64,000 nt of DNA from Alphaproteobacteria bacterium (GTDB taxonomy: Bacteria > Pseudomonadota > Alphaproteobacteria > Caulobacterales > Parvularculaceae): contig WGLT01000011.1 in assembly GCA_016125425.1 (NCBI GenBank), positions 1 through 64,000 of the forward strand, read 5' to 3'. Both the position numbers and the translations under genes were made by a program. Below are positions 17,110 through 25,824 of the stretch, piece by piece (position 1 is the first letter of the stretch; every line of letters starts with the position of its first letter). Below the pieces are notes generated by a model that searched no databases, was not told where the DNA came from, and saw only the letters and a list, made by a program, of their open reading frames with translations.

Positions 17110-19496
17110 CGTTTTTTCTTCTCGGCTTCGGCGACGCGGCGTTTGACGGACAGAAAGCTGTCCGGACTGACCGAGATCGAATCAATCCCGCACTCGACGA
17201 GAAATTCGGCGAATTCGGGATGATCGCTCGGCGCCTGGCCGCAAAGACCGGTCTTTGCGCCCGCTTCGCGCGCTTCGGATATTACGCGCGCGATCATCCA
17301 CTTCACGGCGGCGTTTTGTTCGTCGAAGAGTTCGGCGAGCGCTTCGGAATCGCGGTCGACGCCCAGCGTCAATTGCGTCAGGTCGTTCGAGCCGATCGAA
17401 AATCCGTCAAAGCGCGCCGCGAATTCCTTGGCCAGAATGACATTTGAGGGGATTTCGCACATCACGAAGACCTTGAGACCGGCCTCTCCGCGCTTGAGGC
17501 CGTTTTTGGCCATCACTTCCAGCACGCGATCGGCCTCGCCGGGCGACCGGCAGAAGGGGATCATCACGATGACGTTTTTGAGGCCGATCGTCTCACGCAG
17601 GCGCTTGATCGCGCGGCATTCGAGCGCAAAGCCCGGCGCATAGCGCGGCGAATAGTAACGCGAGGCGCCGCGAAAGCCGATCATCGGATTTTCCTCCTTC
17701 GGCTCGAACTCGGCGCCGCCGAGAAGCCCGGCGTATTCATTCGTCTTGAAATCGCTCATCCGGATGATGACGGGATCGGGCCAGCGCGCCGCCGCGATGC
17801 GTGCGAGCCCCCGCGACAGACGGTCGACGAAGTACTCCGCCTTGTCGTCATAACCTTCCGTGAGCGCTTCGATCTCGGCTTTCGCCTCTTCGTCCTTCAA
17901 TGAGTCGAATCCCAGAAGCGCCATGGGATGAATCTTGATGTGATTGGTGACGACGAATTCCATGCGCGCGAGCCCGACGCCGTCCGCAGGCAAGCGCCAC
18001 CAGCGGAACGCCGCGCCCGGATTGGCGAGATTGAGCATGATCTTCGTTCTGGTTTCGGGCACGGCGGCGAGATCGAGCTCTTCGGCCTCGAACTCGGCGA
18101 TTCCTTCGTAGACAAATCCTTCATCGCCTTCCGCGCAGGACACCGTAATCTCCTGCTCGTCATGCAGGACTCGCGTCGCGTCGCCGGTTCCGACGATCGC
18201 CGGCAGCCCGAGCTCGCGGCTCACGATAGCGGCGTGGGAGGTTCTGCCGCCGTGATCGGTGATGATCGCCTTGGCGCGTTTCATGATCGGCACCCAGTCC
18301 GGGTCCGTTGTTTTTGTCGCAAGGATGGCCCCGTCGACGAAGCGGTCGATATCGCGCGCGCTGTCGATTACGCAGACCGGGCCCGCCGCGACCGCATCGC
18401 CAATGCTGAGTCCGGACAGCAATTTCCGCCCTTTGGATTGGATCCGATAGGTCTTGAGCGCGCCCGCCTCGCGCCGCGACTGCACGGTTTCAGGGCGCGC
18501 CTGCACGATAAAGAGCTCGCCCGTGCGCCCGTCTTTCGCCCACTCCATATCCATCGGGACGCCATAATGGTCCTCGATGATCGTCGCCCAGCGGGCGAGC
18601 GTCAAAATCTCCTCTTCGTCCAGAACGAACGCCGCGCGTTCGGCTTTCGACGTCGGGACGTTTTTTGTCGGATGCTCGCCGCTCGAGGCGTAGACCATTT
18701 TCCGGCCTTTGCCGCCGCGCTTCCGCTCGAGGATGGGCGACAGCGCGGCGTCGCGCAGCAGCGGCTTGAACACAGCGTATTCGTCGGGGTCCACTGCGCC
18801 CTGAACGACATTCTCGCCCAGTCCCCAGGCGGCGTTGATCAGAACGACTTTCGGAAAGCCGGTTTCCGTGTCGATCGAAAACATGACTCCGGCGCCGCCG
18901 AGATCGGCGCGCGCCATGCGCTGCACGCCGATTGAAAGCGCCACTTTCATATCGTCAAAACCCTTGGCGCGCCGATAGCTGATCGCGCGGTCGGTGAAGA
19001 GCGAAGCGTAGCAGCGACGGCAGGCGTCGAGCAGCGCGTCTTCGCCGCGTATGTTCAAGAATGTCTCTTGCTGGCCGGCGAAGCTCGCATCGGGCAGATC
19101 CTCCGCCGTCGCGCTCGATCTTACCGCGACATCGGCGTTCTCCATTTTCGCGCGCCGGCACAGTTCGCGATATTGCGCGACGATTTCGCCTGAAAGTTCG
19201 ACAGGCCAGTCAGCCTTCAGAAAAGCGTGACGGATCGCGGCGCCGGTCTCTGCAAGACCCGCCTTTCCGGCGTCCAGGCTTTCCAGCCGCGCGGCGATTT
19301 TCTCTTTCAGCCCGTTCGCCTCGACGAATCGCCAATAAGCGTCCGCGGTCGTGGCAAACCCGTCCGGCACTTTGACGCCCTTGGCGGACAGATTGGCGAC
19401 CATCTCGCCGAGGGAGGCGTTCTTGCCGCCGACTTTCGGAACATCCGCCCGCCGCAGAGACTTAAACCAGATCGTGAAAGGGGCGGATTTCGCCAT
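17106..19496 (-). CDS. ppsA: Phosphoenolpyruvate synthase (pyruvate, water dikinase)
   Basis: 796 residues from the ATG at 19496, chosen for the GGGAGG site just upstream and because the family begins at IWFKSLRRADVPKVGGKNASLGEM. It makes PEP from pyruvate, ATP and water. The ATP-grasp domain (VRSSATAEDLPDASFAGQQE) is followed by the swivelling phosphohistidine domain (GGRTSHAAIVSREL) and the PEP-binding barrel (FSIGSNDLTQLTLGVDRDS, with GLCGQAPSDHPE close to the end). It lies downstream of ccoS on the same strand. A FixK/FNR-type box stands 115 bases ahead of the ATG, suggesting oxygen-linked control of gluconeogenesis. Confidence 0.96.
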   Translation of the reverse strand: MAKSAPFTIWFKSLRRADVPKVGGKNASLGEMVANLSAKGVKVPDGFATTADAYWRFVEANGLKEKIAARLESLDAGKAGLAETGAAIRHAFLKADWPVELSGEIVAQYRELCRRAKMENADVAVRSSATAEDLPDASFAGQQETFLNIRGEDALLDACRRCYASLFTDRAISYRRAKGFDDMKVALSIGVQRMARADLGGAGVMFSIDTETGFPKVVLINAAWGLGENVVQGAVDPDEYAVFKPLLRDAALSPILERKRGGKGRKMVYASSGEHPTKNVPTSKAERAAFVLDEEEILTLARWATIIEDHYGVPMDMEWAKDGRTGELFIVQARPETVQSRREAGALKTYRIQSKGRKLLSGLSIGDAVAAGPVCVIDSARDIDRFVDGAILATKTTDPDWVPIMKRAKAIITDHGGRTSHAAIVSRELGLPAIVGTGDATRVLHDEQEITVSCAEGDEGFVYEGIAEFEAEELDLAAVPETRTKIMLNLANPGAAFRWWRLPADGVGLARMEFVVTNHIKIHPMALLGFDSLKDEEAKAEIEALTEGYDDKAEYFVDRLSRGLARIAAARWPDPVIIRMSDFKTNEYAGLLGGAEFEPKEENPMIGFRGASRYYSPRYAPGFALECRAIKRLRETIGLKNVIVMIPFCRSPGEADRVLEVMAKNGLKRGEAGLKVFVMCEIPSNVILAKEFAARFDGFSIGSNDLTQLTLGVDRDSEALAELFDEQNAAVKWMIARVISEAREAGAKTGLCGQAPSDHPEFAEFLVECGIDSISVSPDSFLSVKRRVAEAEKKKR

Positions 19497-19610
19497 ACCG
19501 GCCTCCCTCGAACGCTGCGGCGGCGCGCTTCGCCGACAAATCGCCGCCATAATCGGGCGGGCGTCGAGCCGCGCCGCCTCGGCGACTAGCATGCGGCGCA
19601 AGGACCCGGC

Positions 19611-19624
19611 TTGAGACAAGTCAA
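19611..19624 (-). promoter_or_regulatory. FixK/FNR-type box upstream of ppsA
   Basis: TTGAGACAAGTCAA is a perfect TTGA-N6-TCAA half-site pair, the core of CRP/FNR-family (FixK, FnrL) sites. It lies in the 152-base gap between the ccoS stop and the ppsA start. If placed at -41.5, a start site would fall near 19576 with TAGTCG at about -12. This geometry suits class II activation of ppsA under low oxygen. The motif is short, so a chance match is possible. Confidence 0.5.
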
Positions 19625-19648
19625 AACCTTTGGGCGGCGCGGCGAATC

Positions 19649-19807
19649 CTAGTCCGCCTCGTCTTCAAGATCGTCGTCGAGAAGAATACGCTGGGCGGCG
19701 CCGTCGAGATCGTCATACTGGCCGCTCTTGACCGACCACATAAAGGCCGCAAGGCCGAGACCGCCGAGAAAGAGGGCGATCGGAATCAGGTAAATCAAAA
19801 CGCTCAT
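19649..19807 (-). CDS. ccoS: cbb3-type cytochrome oxidase assembly protein CcoS
   Basis: 52-residue membrane protein: MSVLIYLIPIALFLGGLGLA opens the single transmembrane helix, followed by AAFMWSVKSGQYDDLDGAA, the conserved CcoS block, and an acidic tail. CcoS is needed to insert haem b and copper into CcoN. The start overlaps the ccoI stop (ATGA), so it is translationally coupled as the last gene of ccoNOQPGHIS. Confidence 0.93.
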   Translation of the reverse strand: MSVLIYLIPIALFLGGLGLAAFMWSVKSGQYDDLDGAAQRILLDDDLEDEAD

Positions 19808-22050
19808 GGCTTCGCTCCGGCCGGCGCGGCGAGGCGCAGCGCGTTCAGCGTCACGGCGATCGACGAGCCCGACATGGCGAGCGCCGCGATCAGGGGCGTG
19901 ACAAACCCGAAAGCTGCGAGCGGCACCGCGCAGAGATTATAGAACGCGGCGAAGGCGAAGTTCTCGATCATGCGTCGACGCGCCTTGCGCGCGATGTCGA
20001 CGGCGTCGACGACCGGCGCGAGGGTATCGCCCTGATAAACGAAATCGGCCGCCGCCTGGCTCGCATCCGCGGCGCTTCCGGGCGATAGCGAAACATAAGC
20101 GGCGGCGAGCGAGGGCGCGTCGTTGAGGCCGTCGCCGACCATGGCCGTCTTCGCGCCTCTCTCCGCCAGCGCCTCGATGACGGCCGTCTTCTCTTTCGGC
20201 GTCACGCGCGCGCGCCAATGCGCAACGCCGAGCTGGGCGGCGATGCGCGCCGCGGGCGCCTGAAGATCGCCGGACAATATGGTCACGGACAATCCGCGCG
20301 CCTCGAGCGCGCGCACAACAGCGCCGGCGTCGGCGCGAAGCTCGTCCTCGAAGACAAAGCGCGTCGGCGCGCCGCCCTCGAAGGCGAACCATGTCTCTGT
20401 TTGGGCCGAACCTTCCGCCGCCGGCGCGCCGCACCATACAGCTGCGCCGAGCCGCGCCTTGCGTCCGTCTACGACGCCCTCGACGCCGAAACCGTGATGC
20501 TCGACGGCGTGTTCGGCGACGACGCCCGGCCCCGCCGCCGCAACGATCGCCCGCGACAGCGGATGACGGCTCGAGCGCGCCAGCTTCGCCGCCGCTTCAA
20601 GCGTCGCGGCCGGAATTTCGCCGGCGTTCGCGAGCCGCTGGCGCCCGCGCGTCAAGGTGCCGGTCTTGTCGAATATGATCGCGTCGGCTTTCGCGAGGCG
20701 CTCAAGCGCATCGCCGGATTTGACGAGCACGCCCTTTCGGAACAACCGGCTCGTCGCGACGACCTGCACCGCCGGCGCGGCGAGGCCCAATGCGCACGGA
20801 CAGGTAATGATCAAAACGGCGATCGCGTTCGTCATCGAAACGCGAAGCCCCGCATCGACGAGAAAATACCAGACGCCGAACGTCGCGAGCGCGACGGAAT
20901 GTACGATCGGCACATAGAGCGAGGCCGCCTTATCGGCGAGGCGCACATAGCGGCTCTTAGTCTGCTCGCCTGCTTCGATAAGCCGGGCGAGATCGGCGAG
21001 GAGCGAGTCGTCCGTCGTCGCGCTCGCGCGCATCACAAGCCGCGAGGAAAGGTTGAGCGCGCCCGCATGCAGTTTCGCGCCGGTTTGCATGGCGACCGGC
21101 GCGCTTTCGCCGGTGACCAGCGAGACATCCACATTGGAGCGCCCTTCGATAATCTCCCCGTCGACCGGCGCGCGGTCTCCGGGCGACAGCAGCAATATGT
21201 CGCCCGGGCGGATTTCGCGCGCCGCGACCGCGCGCGCCATATTGTCCGCATCGAGTCGCGTCGCCGTCGGCGATTGCAAGGCGAGCAGATCCTGCGCTGC
21301 GTCGCGCGCTTTGGCGCGCAGACGATGATCGAGAAAGCGCCCGATCAACAGGAAGAAAAGCAACATCATCGACGCGTCGAAATAGGCGTCGACGCCGCCT
21401 TTCGCCGTCTCATAAAGGCTGAGCCCCAGAGCCAGCAGCACGGCGAGCGAAATCGGGACGTCCATATTGGCCCGGCCCTTTCGGAGCGCGCTCACGGCCG
21501 ACTCGAAAAACGGCCGGCCCGCATAGGCCGCCGCCGGCAACGCGATCACGGCGGAAAGCCAGTGGAAAAGCGTGCGCGTCGTCGTCTCCATCTCGCCGTT
21601 TTCGCCCGCCCAGACCGCAATCGACAGCAGCATGACATTCGCCGCCGCGAAGCCTGCGACCGCGAGGCAGCGCAGCAATTTGCGTCCTTCGACGTCTTTT
21701 TCGCGCGCGGCGGCGTCCGGGTCGAAGGGCGCGGCGCGATAGCCGAGCGAGACGACCTTGTCGACGACCGCCTTCGGCTCCGCCGCATTCGCGCGCCAGG
21801 AGACGGACAGCTTGCCGGTCGAGAGATTGAGCCGGGCCGATTCGACGCCCGGCAGCGCTGAAACGCCGCCTTCGATCTTCGCAATGCAGCCGGCGCATTT
21901 TGCGCCGAAAACGGCGAGCTCCAGCGTCGAGCGTCCGTCCTTGCGGCGCACGAAAGGCGCGGGATCGGCGACCGGCGCAGCCTCGCTCGCCGGTTCAAGC
22001 CCGCTCGGACAGCCGGGGCTTTCCTCGACGAAACGCGCCGTCGTCGTCAC
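19804..22050 (-). CDS. ccoI: Copper-transporting P-type ATPase CcoI/FixI
   Basis: About 748 residues from the GTG at 22050, which overlaps the ccoH stop as GTGA; an upstream in-frame ATG lies inside ccoH and is unlikely. The N-terminal metal-binding domain carries GAKCAGCIAKIE (Cys52, Cys55). Later come the TGES-type actuator (VTGESAPVAMQTG), the transmembrane CPC (IITCPCALGLAAPA), the phosphorylation motif DKTGTLTRG and the hinge GDGLNDAPSLAAA. It exports copper to the periplasm for cbb3 oxidase assembly rather than for detoxification. Confidence 0.96.
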   Translation of the reverse strand: MTTTARFVEESPGCPSGLEPASEAAPVADPAPFVRRKDGRSTLELAVFGAKCAGCIAKIEGGVSALPGVESARLNLSTGKLSVSWRANAAEPKAVVDKVVSLGYRAAPFDPDAAAREKDVEGRKLLRCLAVAGFAAANVMLLSIAVWAGENGEMETTTRTLFHWLSAVIALPAAAYAGRPFFESAVSALRKGRANMDVPISLAVLLALGLSLYETAKGGVDAYFDASMMLLFFLLIGRFLDHRLRAKARDAAQDLLALQSPTATRLDADNMARAVAAREIRPGDILLLSPGDRAPVDGEIIEGRSNVDVSLVTGESAPVAMQTGAKLHAGALNLSSRLVMRASATTDDSLLADLARLIEAGEQTKSRYVRLADKAASLYVPIVHSVALATFGVWYFLVDAGLRVSMTNAIAVLIITCPCALGLAAPAVQVVATSRLFRKGVLVKSGDALERLAKADAIIFDKTGTLTRGRQRLANAGEIPAATLEAAAKLARSSRHPLSRAIVAAAGPGVVAEHAVEHHGFGVEGVVDGRKARLGAAVWCGAPAAEGSAQTETWFAFEGGAPTRFVFEDELRADAGAVVRALEARGLSVTILSGDLQAPAARIAAQLGVAHWRARVTPKEKTAVIEALAERGAKTAMVGDGLNDAPSLAAAYVSLSPGSAADASQAAADFVYQGDTLAPVVDAVDIARKARRRMIENFAFAAFYNLCAVPLAAFGFVTPLIAALAMSGSSIAVTLNALRLAAPAGAKP

Positions 22051-22529
22051 AACATCAGCCTTTTTTCCAGTTCGAAGCGCTCGCCCTTGGGCGAAACCGC
22101 GACCGCCGTGAAATCCCACAGGCCGGCGCCCGCCTTCTGCGCGCGCGCCACATAGGCGCCGCCGACGCGTTCGAATTCAAGCGACTGATCCTCGCCCTCA
22201 TGGGTCGTGCGCTTCAGCGCGCCCTTGACGTCGAGATCGGGGATGATCGCGCCGTTCCTGTCGCGGTAGACGACATCGATCAGCACTGCATCGCCCTCGC
22301 GCTTGATCCCGGAGATCTCCGCCGTCCAGCCGAGCGCGGCCTGTTCGGCGCGCTCTTCGATCTCCTGATTATAATTGAGGCCCTTGATATAGGGATGCAT
22401 CACCTCCTCGCCGGGAAAGGTGTCGAGCGCGGTGACGATGAAGTAGGCGTTGACCGCGATGACGACGCCGAAAAAACCGACAAGAATCAGAAGAACATGC
22501 CAGCCATTCAGTTTCTTCGTCGCAGTCAT
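22047..22529 (-). CDS. ccoH: FixH/CcoH cbb3 oxidase assembly protein
   Basis: 160 residues with one N-terminal transmembrane helix (WHVLLILVGFFGVVIAVNAY) and a periplasmic FixH domain containing GLNYNQEIEERAEQAALGW. FixH/CcoH works with CcoG, CcoI and CcoS in biogenesis of the cbb3 oxidase. The ATG touches the ccoG stop (TGATG) and its own stop overlaps the ccoI GTG. Confidence 0.94.
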   Translation of the reverse strand: MTATKKLNGWHVLLILVGFFGVVIAVNAYFIVTALDTFPGEEVMHPYIKGLNYNQEIEERAEQAALGWTAEISGIKREGDAVLIDVVYRDRNGAIIPDLDVKGALKRTTHEGEDQSLEFERVGGAYVARAQKAGAGLWDFTAVAVSPKGERFELEKRLML

Positions 22530-24028
22530 CAGCGCGCCTCCGTCAGGAAAGTCGACCGCCGGGTCGCTTTTTCTCCGGTTTTGGGATCGACAAGGGTGAA
22601 GGTCAGCGGGAACGTCGCGTGATCGGCCGAACGGGGCGGGACCGTCACGAATATGCGCATGGAGCGCACGTCATCGCTCGGGGCGACGATTTCGGCGTGA
22701 TCGCCTTCGACAGTTTCGCCAACTGCCGAAAGCTTGACGGGCCGGTCGGCGTCGACGCGGAAAACGAGCGGGCGTTCGCCGCGCGCGCGATTGACGATCT
22801 TGATCGTGAAGGCGTTGCGGATCGAGCCGTCGGAAAGGCGCACGAAGGGCGGCGTCCGGTCGCGAAGCGCATCGACTTCAAGCGTTTGCCGGTTCGCGAG
22901 CGACCACGCCATCACGCTTGAAATGGCGAGCAGCAGCACGGCGTACAGAATTGTGCGCGCCCGGACGAGTCGCGTGGCGGGTTTTTGGCCTTTGGCCCGA
23001 CGGTCGATATTCTTGTCGGTGTCGTAGCCGATGAGACGTCTCGGACGGCCGACCTTCTCCATAATCTCGTCGCAGGCGTCGATGCAAAGGGCGCAATTGA
23101 TGCATTCGAGTTGCGCGCCGTCGCGAATGTCGATTCCCATCGGACAGGCGGCGACGCAGGCTTTGCAATCAACGCAGTCGCCCCGCCCTTCCCAGCTTTG
23201 CCCTTTTTTGTGCGCGCCCCGCGGTTCGCCGCGATCGCGCTTGTAAGTGACTTGCAGGGTTTCGGCGTCTGTGAGCGCCGCCTGGATCCGCGGCCAGGGG
23301 CACATATAGGTGCACACCTGCTCGCGCATCGAGCCCGCGAAGATGTAGGTCGTCAGCGTCAGAAGACCCAGAAAGAAATAGGCTGTGAACGGCGCCTCGC
23401 CGGTAAACAGCTGAGGAAAGATCGTCGGCGCGTCGTGGAAGTAGAATATCCACGCGCCGCCCGTCGCCGCGCCGATCAAAAGCCAGAGTCCGTGCTTGAG
23501 CGCTTTCTTGCCGATTTTCTCGGCGTTCCATTTCTGTTTGGCGAGCTTGATCCGCTGGTTGCGGTCGCCTTCGACGAGGCGCTCAACCGCGATGAACAGG
23601 TCCGTCCACACAGTCTGCGGACAAGAGTAGCCGCACCAGATTCGTCCAAACAGCGCGGTCGCCAGAAACAGCGACAATGCGGCGATCACGAGCAAGCCCG
23701 TCAGATAATAAAGTTCGTCCGGCCACAGCTCGATAAAGAAGAAATAAAACCGCCGGTGCGGGAAATCGACAAGAATCGCCTGATCCGGCGCGCCCGGCCC
23801 GCGCGGCCACCGCACCCAGGGCAGGATGTAGTAAACGCCGAGCGTCGCGCAAAGCACGAACCATTTGAGGCGCCGGTAGAAACCGCGGACCAGCTTCGGA
23901 TAAATCGGCGCGCGCGCCTTGTAGAGGCGGCGGCGCGCAGCGCTGTTCACCGCGTCGACATCATAGGCGGCGACGCTGTGCGACGCGTTCGCCAGCCCGG
24001 CCCCGCCGTTTGCGGTCGTATCGCTCAT
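22529..24028 (-). CDS. ccoG: FixG/CcoG iron-sulfur membrane protein
   Basis: 499 residues from the ATG at 24028, the family-like start MSDTTANGG; the frame continues upstream into ccoP without a better start. Several transmembrane helices are present (RIWCGYSCPQTVWTDLFI, YMCPWPRIQ), with two 4Fe-4S clusters (CVDCKACVAACPMGIDIR and CINCALCIDACDEIM) and a C-terminal Ig-like FixG_C domain. CcoG reduces Cu(II) for delivery to the cbb3 oxidase. It follows the ccoP stop by 25 bases. Confidence 0.96.
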   Translation of the reverse strand: MSDTTANGGAGLANASHSVAAYDVDAVNSAARRRLYKARAPIYPKLVRGFYRRLKWFVLCATLGVYYILPWVRWPRGPGAPDQAILVDFPHRRFYFFFIELWPDELYYLTGLLVIAALSLFLATALFGRIWCGYSCPQTVWTDLFIAVERLVEGDRNQRIKLAKQKWNAEKIGKKALKHGLWLLIGAATGGAWIFYFHDAPTIFPQLFTGEAPFTAYFFLGLLTLTTYIFAGSMREQVCTYMCPWPRIQAALTDAETLQVTYKRDRGEPRGAHKKGQSWEGRGDCVDCKACVAACPMGIDIRDGAQLECINCALCIDACDEIMEKVGRPRRLIGYDTDKNIDRRAKGQKPATRLVRARTILYAVLLLAISSVMAWSLANRQTLEVDALRDRTPPFVRLSDGSIRNAFTIKIVNRARGERPLVFRVDADRPVKLSAVGETVEGDHAEIVAPSDDVRSMRIFVTVPPRSADHATFPLTFTLVDPKTGEKATRRSTFLTEAR

Positions 24029-24053
24029 AGTCGTACGCAACCTTTCGGGTCGG

Positions 24054-24923
24054 CTATTGCCCGCCGCCCAGCGAATGAACATAGACCGCGAGCGCTGTGA
24101 TCTGCTCCTCGGAGAGACGGTCCGCCCAGGCCGGCATGACGCCGCCGCGGCCATACATCAATGTCTGGCGGATTGTCTTGCGGTCGCCGCCATAGAGCCA
24201 GATATCGTCCGTCAGGTTCGGCGCGCCAAGAGACTGATTGCCCTTGCCGTCCGGCCCATGGCAGGCCGCGCAGGTTCCGGCGAATAGGGGCGCGGCGCGT
24301 GCGACCGCGGCGGGATCGGCTTCGCGCCCGGACAAGCTCACCACATATTCGACGAGATCGCTGATCTGGTCCGGCTTGAACACGCCGTCCTTGCCGTAGG
24401 CCTGCATGACGTTCACATGCGCCTTGGGATTACCCGAGCGAACGCCATAGCGGATCGTCTGCTCGATCTCGGAAAAACTCCCGCCCCACAACCAGTCGTC
24501 ATCGTTGAGATTTGGAAAGCCCGGCGCGCCTTGCCCGCCCGCACCATGACAGGTCGCGCAATTATCGCCGAAGATCGAGCCGCCGGCGGCGAGCGTATAT
24601 TGCAGCAGATCGGGATCTTTCTCGATATCCGCGATCGAAGGCGCGGCGAGCAGGCGGTTCATGGTTTGGGCGCGCTTGGCGTTGAATTCCGCAACCTCGT
24701 TCTCGACGCGATCGCGTTCGGAATAGTTGCGCAGGCCTTTCGCATAGCCCGTGATTCCGGGCCAGGACGGCATCAGGATCCAGTATACGATCGATACTGC
24801 GATCGTCCCATAGAATACAAGGAGCCACCAACGCGGCAGAGGATTGTTGAGCTCCTTGATGCCGTCCCACTCATGGCCCGTCGTCTCGACGCCCGAGTGC
24901 TCGTCGATTTCCTGCTCAGCCAT
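24054..24923 (-). CDS. ccoP: cbb3-type cytochrome c oxidase subunit III (dihaem cytochrome c)
   Basis: 289 residues: a cytoplasmic N-terminus, a transmembrane anchor at about 32-52 (WWLLVFYGTIAVSIVYWIL) and two periplasmic class I cytochrome c domains with haem motifs CATCH and CAACH. It receives electrons from soluble cytochrome c and passes them to CcoO. The start overlaps the ccoQ stop by 8 bases. Confidence 0.97.
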   Translation of the reverse strand: MAEQEIDEHSGVETTGHEWDGIKELNNPLPRWWLLVFYGTIAVSIVYWILMPSWPGITGYAKGLRNYSERDRVENEVAEFNAKRAQTMNRLLAAPSIADIEKDPDLLQYTLAAGGSIFGDNCATCHGAGGQGAPGFPNLNDDDWLWGGSFSEIEQTIRYGVRSGNPKAHVNVMQAYGKDGVFKPDQISDLVEYVVSLSGREADPAAVARAAPLFAGTCAACHGPDGKGNQSLGAPNLTDDIWLYGGDRKTIRQTLMYGRGGVMPAWADRLSEEQITALAVYVHSLGGGQ

Positions 24924-25086
24924 TGTTGTCGTCCTCGTCCTCCAGGGGAATTCGGCGGGCTTCTTCGAATTCCTGACGGTTCGCCGGCGACAGGGCGTAG
25001 GCGAGAACCAGGATGAAGGCGATCACGAATAGGATCAGGCCGCCCGTTTGCGCAAAATGCGAAAGCTGCTCATAGGTCGGCTTCAC
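24916..25086 (-). CDS. ccoQ: cbb3-type cytochrome oxidase subunit CcoQ
   Basis: 56-residue one-helix protein found by reading between ccoO and ccoP: a GTG start, [14 protein letters not shown], the transmembrane run [16 protein letters not shown], then the hallmark FixQ stretch [18 protein letters not shown]. The GTG overlaps the ccoO stop (GTGA). CcoQ stabilises the interaction of CcoP with the CcoNO core. Confidence 0.93.
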   Translation of the reverse strand: MKPTYEQLSHFAQTGGLILFVIAFILVLAYALSPANRQEFEEARRIPLEDEDDNNG

Positions 25087-25811
25087 CGATCGTTCTCCTT
25101 CGGTTCATAGGTCTTGAAATCGACCATTGTGCCGAGCACCTGCAGATAGGCGATGAGCGCGTCCATTTCGGTGATTTCCGACGGATTTCCGTCAAAGTCG
25201 CGCACATTCGCCTTCGGATAACGCTTCATGAAGGCGTCGTAATCGTCCGAGAAGGGATTAACCTGCGCTTCAAGATCCTTTTTCGCAAACTCGATATCCT
25301 CATCCGTATAGGGAACGCCGACGGCGCGGTTGGCTTTCAGCCGCTTGGCGATGTCCGCATAGGACAGAGGCGTTCTGTCGAGAGCGTCATAGGGCGGCAT
25401 GATCGATTCCGGCACGACGCTCCGCGGGTCGATCAAATGCTGGCGCTGCCATGCGTCGGAATATTTTCCGCCGACGCGCGCGAGATCGGGCCCCGACCGC
25501 TTCGACCCCCACTGGAACGGATGATCGTACATGCTCTCGGCCGCGAGCGAATAATGGCCGTAGCGCTCCACTTCGTCGCGCAACGGACGGATCTGCTGGC
25601 TATGACACACATAACAGCCTTCGCGCACGTAAATATCGCGCCCCGCAAGTTCGAGCGGCGTATATGGCCTCACGCCGTCGACCTTTTCGATCGTCGACTT
25701 CAGATAGAAGAGCGGCGCGATTTCGACGACGCCGCCGACGGCGACGACGAGAAGAATGGCGACCGTGAGCAGCAGGCCGTGCTTTTCGAGGATTTCGTGA
25801 CGATTGAGCAT
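25083..25811 (-). CDS. ccoO: cbb3-type cytochrome c oxidase subunit II (monohaem cytochrome c)
   Basis: 242 residues with an N-terminal transmembrane anchor ([19 protein letters not shown]) and one haem c motif ([16 protein letters not shown]) with the typical FixO follow-on. It carries electrons from CcoP to the CcoN core. It starts 13 bases after the ccoN stop and is coupled to ccoQ. Confidence 0.97.
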   Translation of the reverse strand: MLNRHEILEKHGLLLTVAILLVVAVGGVVEIAPLFYLKSTIEKVDGVRPYTPLELAGRDIYVREGCYVCHSQQIRPLRDEVERYGHYSLAAESMYDHPFQWGSKRSGPDLARVGGKYSDAWQRQHLIDPRSVVPESIMPPYDALDRTPLSYADIAKRLKANRAVGVPYTDEDIEFAKKDLEAQVNPFSDDYDAFMKRYPKANVRDFDGNPSEITEMDALIAYLQVLGTMVDFKTYEPKENDR

Positions 25812-25824
25812 CTCGGCCCGCCCC

